This document shows positions 10,946-11,366 of a stretch of 11,366 bases of DNA, in pieces (within the stretch, counting starts at the first letter, position 1; each line of letters opens with the position of its first letter). The notes below the pieces were generated by a model, which ran no database searches, had not been told where the DNA came from, and saw only the letters and a program-made list of their open reading frames with translations. Source of the DNA: an uncultured Veillonella sp. (GTDB taxonomy: Bacteria > Bacillota > Negativicutes > Veillonellales > Veillonellaceae); NCBI GenBank assembly GCA_900556785.1, contig USQK01000055.1:1-11366 (forward strand), given 5' to 3'. The position numbers were made by a program, and so were the translations under genes.

Positions 10946-11366
10946 ATGAATAATTTTAAAATTCGTCGTGCTAGAATTGATGACATCTCATCTTGTTTAG
11001 ATATTTATAATTACGAGGTTGTAAACGGCGTAGCAACCCTTGATCTTGAGCCACGAACACTAACAGAGTGGCAGGAGTGGTATGAGGCTCATCAAACGTC
11101 TGAGCATTGCATTTTTGTAGGGATTATAGACGATGTTGTGGTAGGTTATGCATCGCTTTCACCATATAGAACAAAGGATGCTTTCAAAAGTACCGTCGAA
11201 TTATCTATCTATATCCATCAAGATTATAGAGGTAAGGGCGTGGCATCTAAGTTGATGGCATATATATTAGACCATGCAAGAGCGACTAATACATTGCATA
11301 CGGTAGTGTCTGTTATTACGGCAGGAAAAGCGGGCAGAACAGCGCTAAATGAGCGGCACCCTAACC
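10946..11366 (+). CDS. GNAT N-acetyltransferase, phosphinothricin acetyltransferase-like (3' end beyond window)
   Basis: Partial gene, 140 codons to the window edge with no stop. The start MNNFKIRRARIDDISSCLDIYNYEV, with VELSIYIHQDYRGKGVASKLM (about 93-113) holding the acetyl-CoA pyrophosphate loop RGKGVA, identifies a GNAT acetyltransferase. The spread of motifs (IYNYEVVN near the start, HTVVSVITAG near 120-129) is that of the Pat/BarN group, which acetylates phosphinothricin or, more often, methionine sulfone or sulfoximine and similar amino acids. It has a GAAGAG ribosome site and lies 20 bases after the Fic stop, so it is probably cotranscribed. The last codons (GKAGRTALNERHPN) depart from the expected GNEAS-AL-EK-GF pattern and turn GC-richer, so the end may be diverged or disturbed. 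Confidence 0.8.
   Translation, partial: MNNFKIRRARIDDISSCLDIYNYEVVNGVATLDLEPRTLTEWQEWYEAHQTSEHCIFVGIIDDVVVGYASLSPYRTKDAFKSTVELSIYIHQDYRGKGVASKLMAYILDHARATNTLHTVVSVITAGKAGRTALNERHPN

Overview
The window looks like a piece of a low-to-moderate GC Firmicutes chromosome, most likely a Negativicute such as Veillonella. This is inferred from AGGAGG-type ribosome binding sites, the Bacillus-type rbs gene order, AT-rich spacers and protein-level resemblance. No 16S or other marker gene is present to prove it.

Left part (1-3970, minus strand): a ribose uptake and activation operon read right to left as rbsK, rbsD, rbsA, rbsC. rbsC runs off the left edge, and rbsB would be expected just beyond it. RbsA and RbsC form the importer, RbsD sets the anomeric form of ribose, and RbsK phosphorylates it. 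A candidate promoter overlapped by a LacI/cre-like operator lies upstream of rbsK, and two hairpins separate rbsK from rbsD. Next come a possible 60-aa protein (4172-4354) and an atypical short-chain NAD(P)H-binding protein (4390-5046), both on the minus strand. A divergent Phd/YefM-RelE/ParE type II toxin-antitoxin pair (5301-5869, plus strand) follows, closed by a terminator.

Middle part (5948-9120, plus strand): a compact three-gene energy-coupling-factor (ECF) importer. The first gene fuses a six-helix substrate-binding S domain to the first ATPase. The second encodes the other ATPase, with an unusual signature motif. The third encodes the EcfT transmembrane coupling protein.

Right part (9121-11366) is accessory in character. 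Its main feature is a small locus (about 9131-9437), missed by ordinary ORF calling, that has the full plan of an Fst/par-type type I toxin-antitoxin system. A 31-codon hydrophobic toxin ORF sits on the minus strand behind a strong ribosome binding site, which is buried in a leader hairpin. An antitoxin RNA of about 80 nt is read convergently on the plus strand. Both share one bidirectional terminator, and two blocks of direct repeats (14 and 10 bp) make the small RNA complementary to the toxin start region. Beyond it lie two perfect hairpins, an AT-rich Fic-family gene (9705-10925) carrying its own inhibitory motif and a G7 tract, and the start of a GNAT acetyltransferase gene that runs off the right edge.

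The window thus holds two metabolic transport operons and three toxin-like or stress modules (type II TA, type I TA, Fic) within about 6 kb. The type I locus is the part most likely to be undescribed in this lineage.
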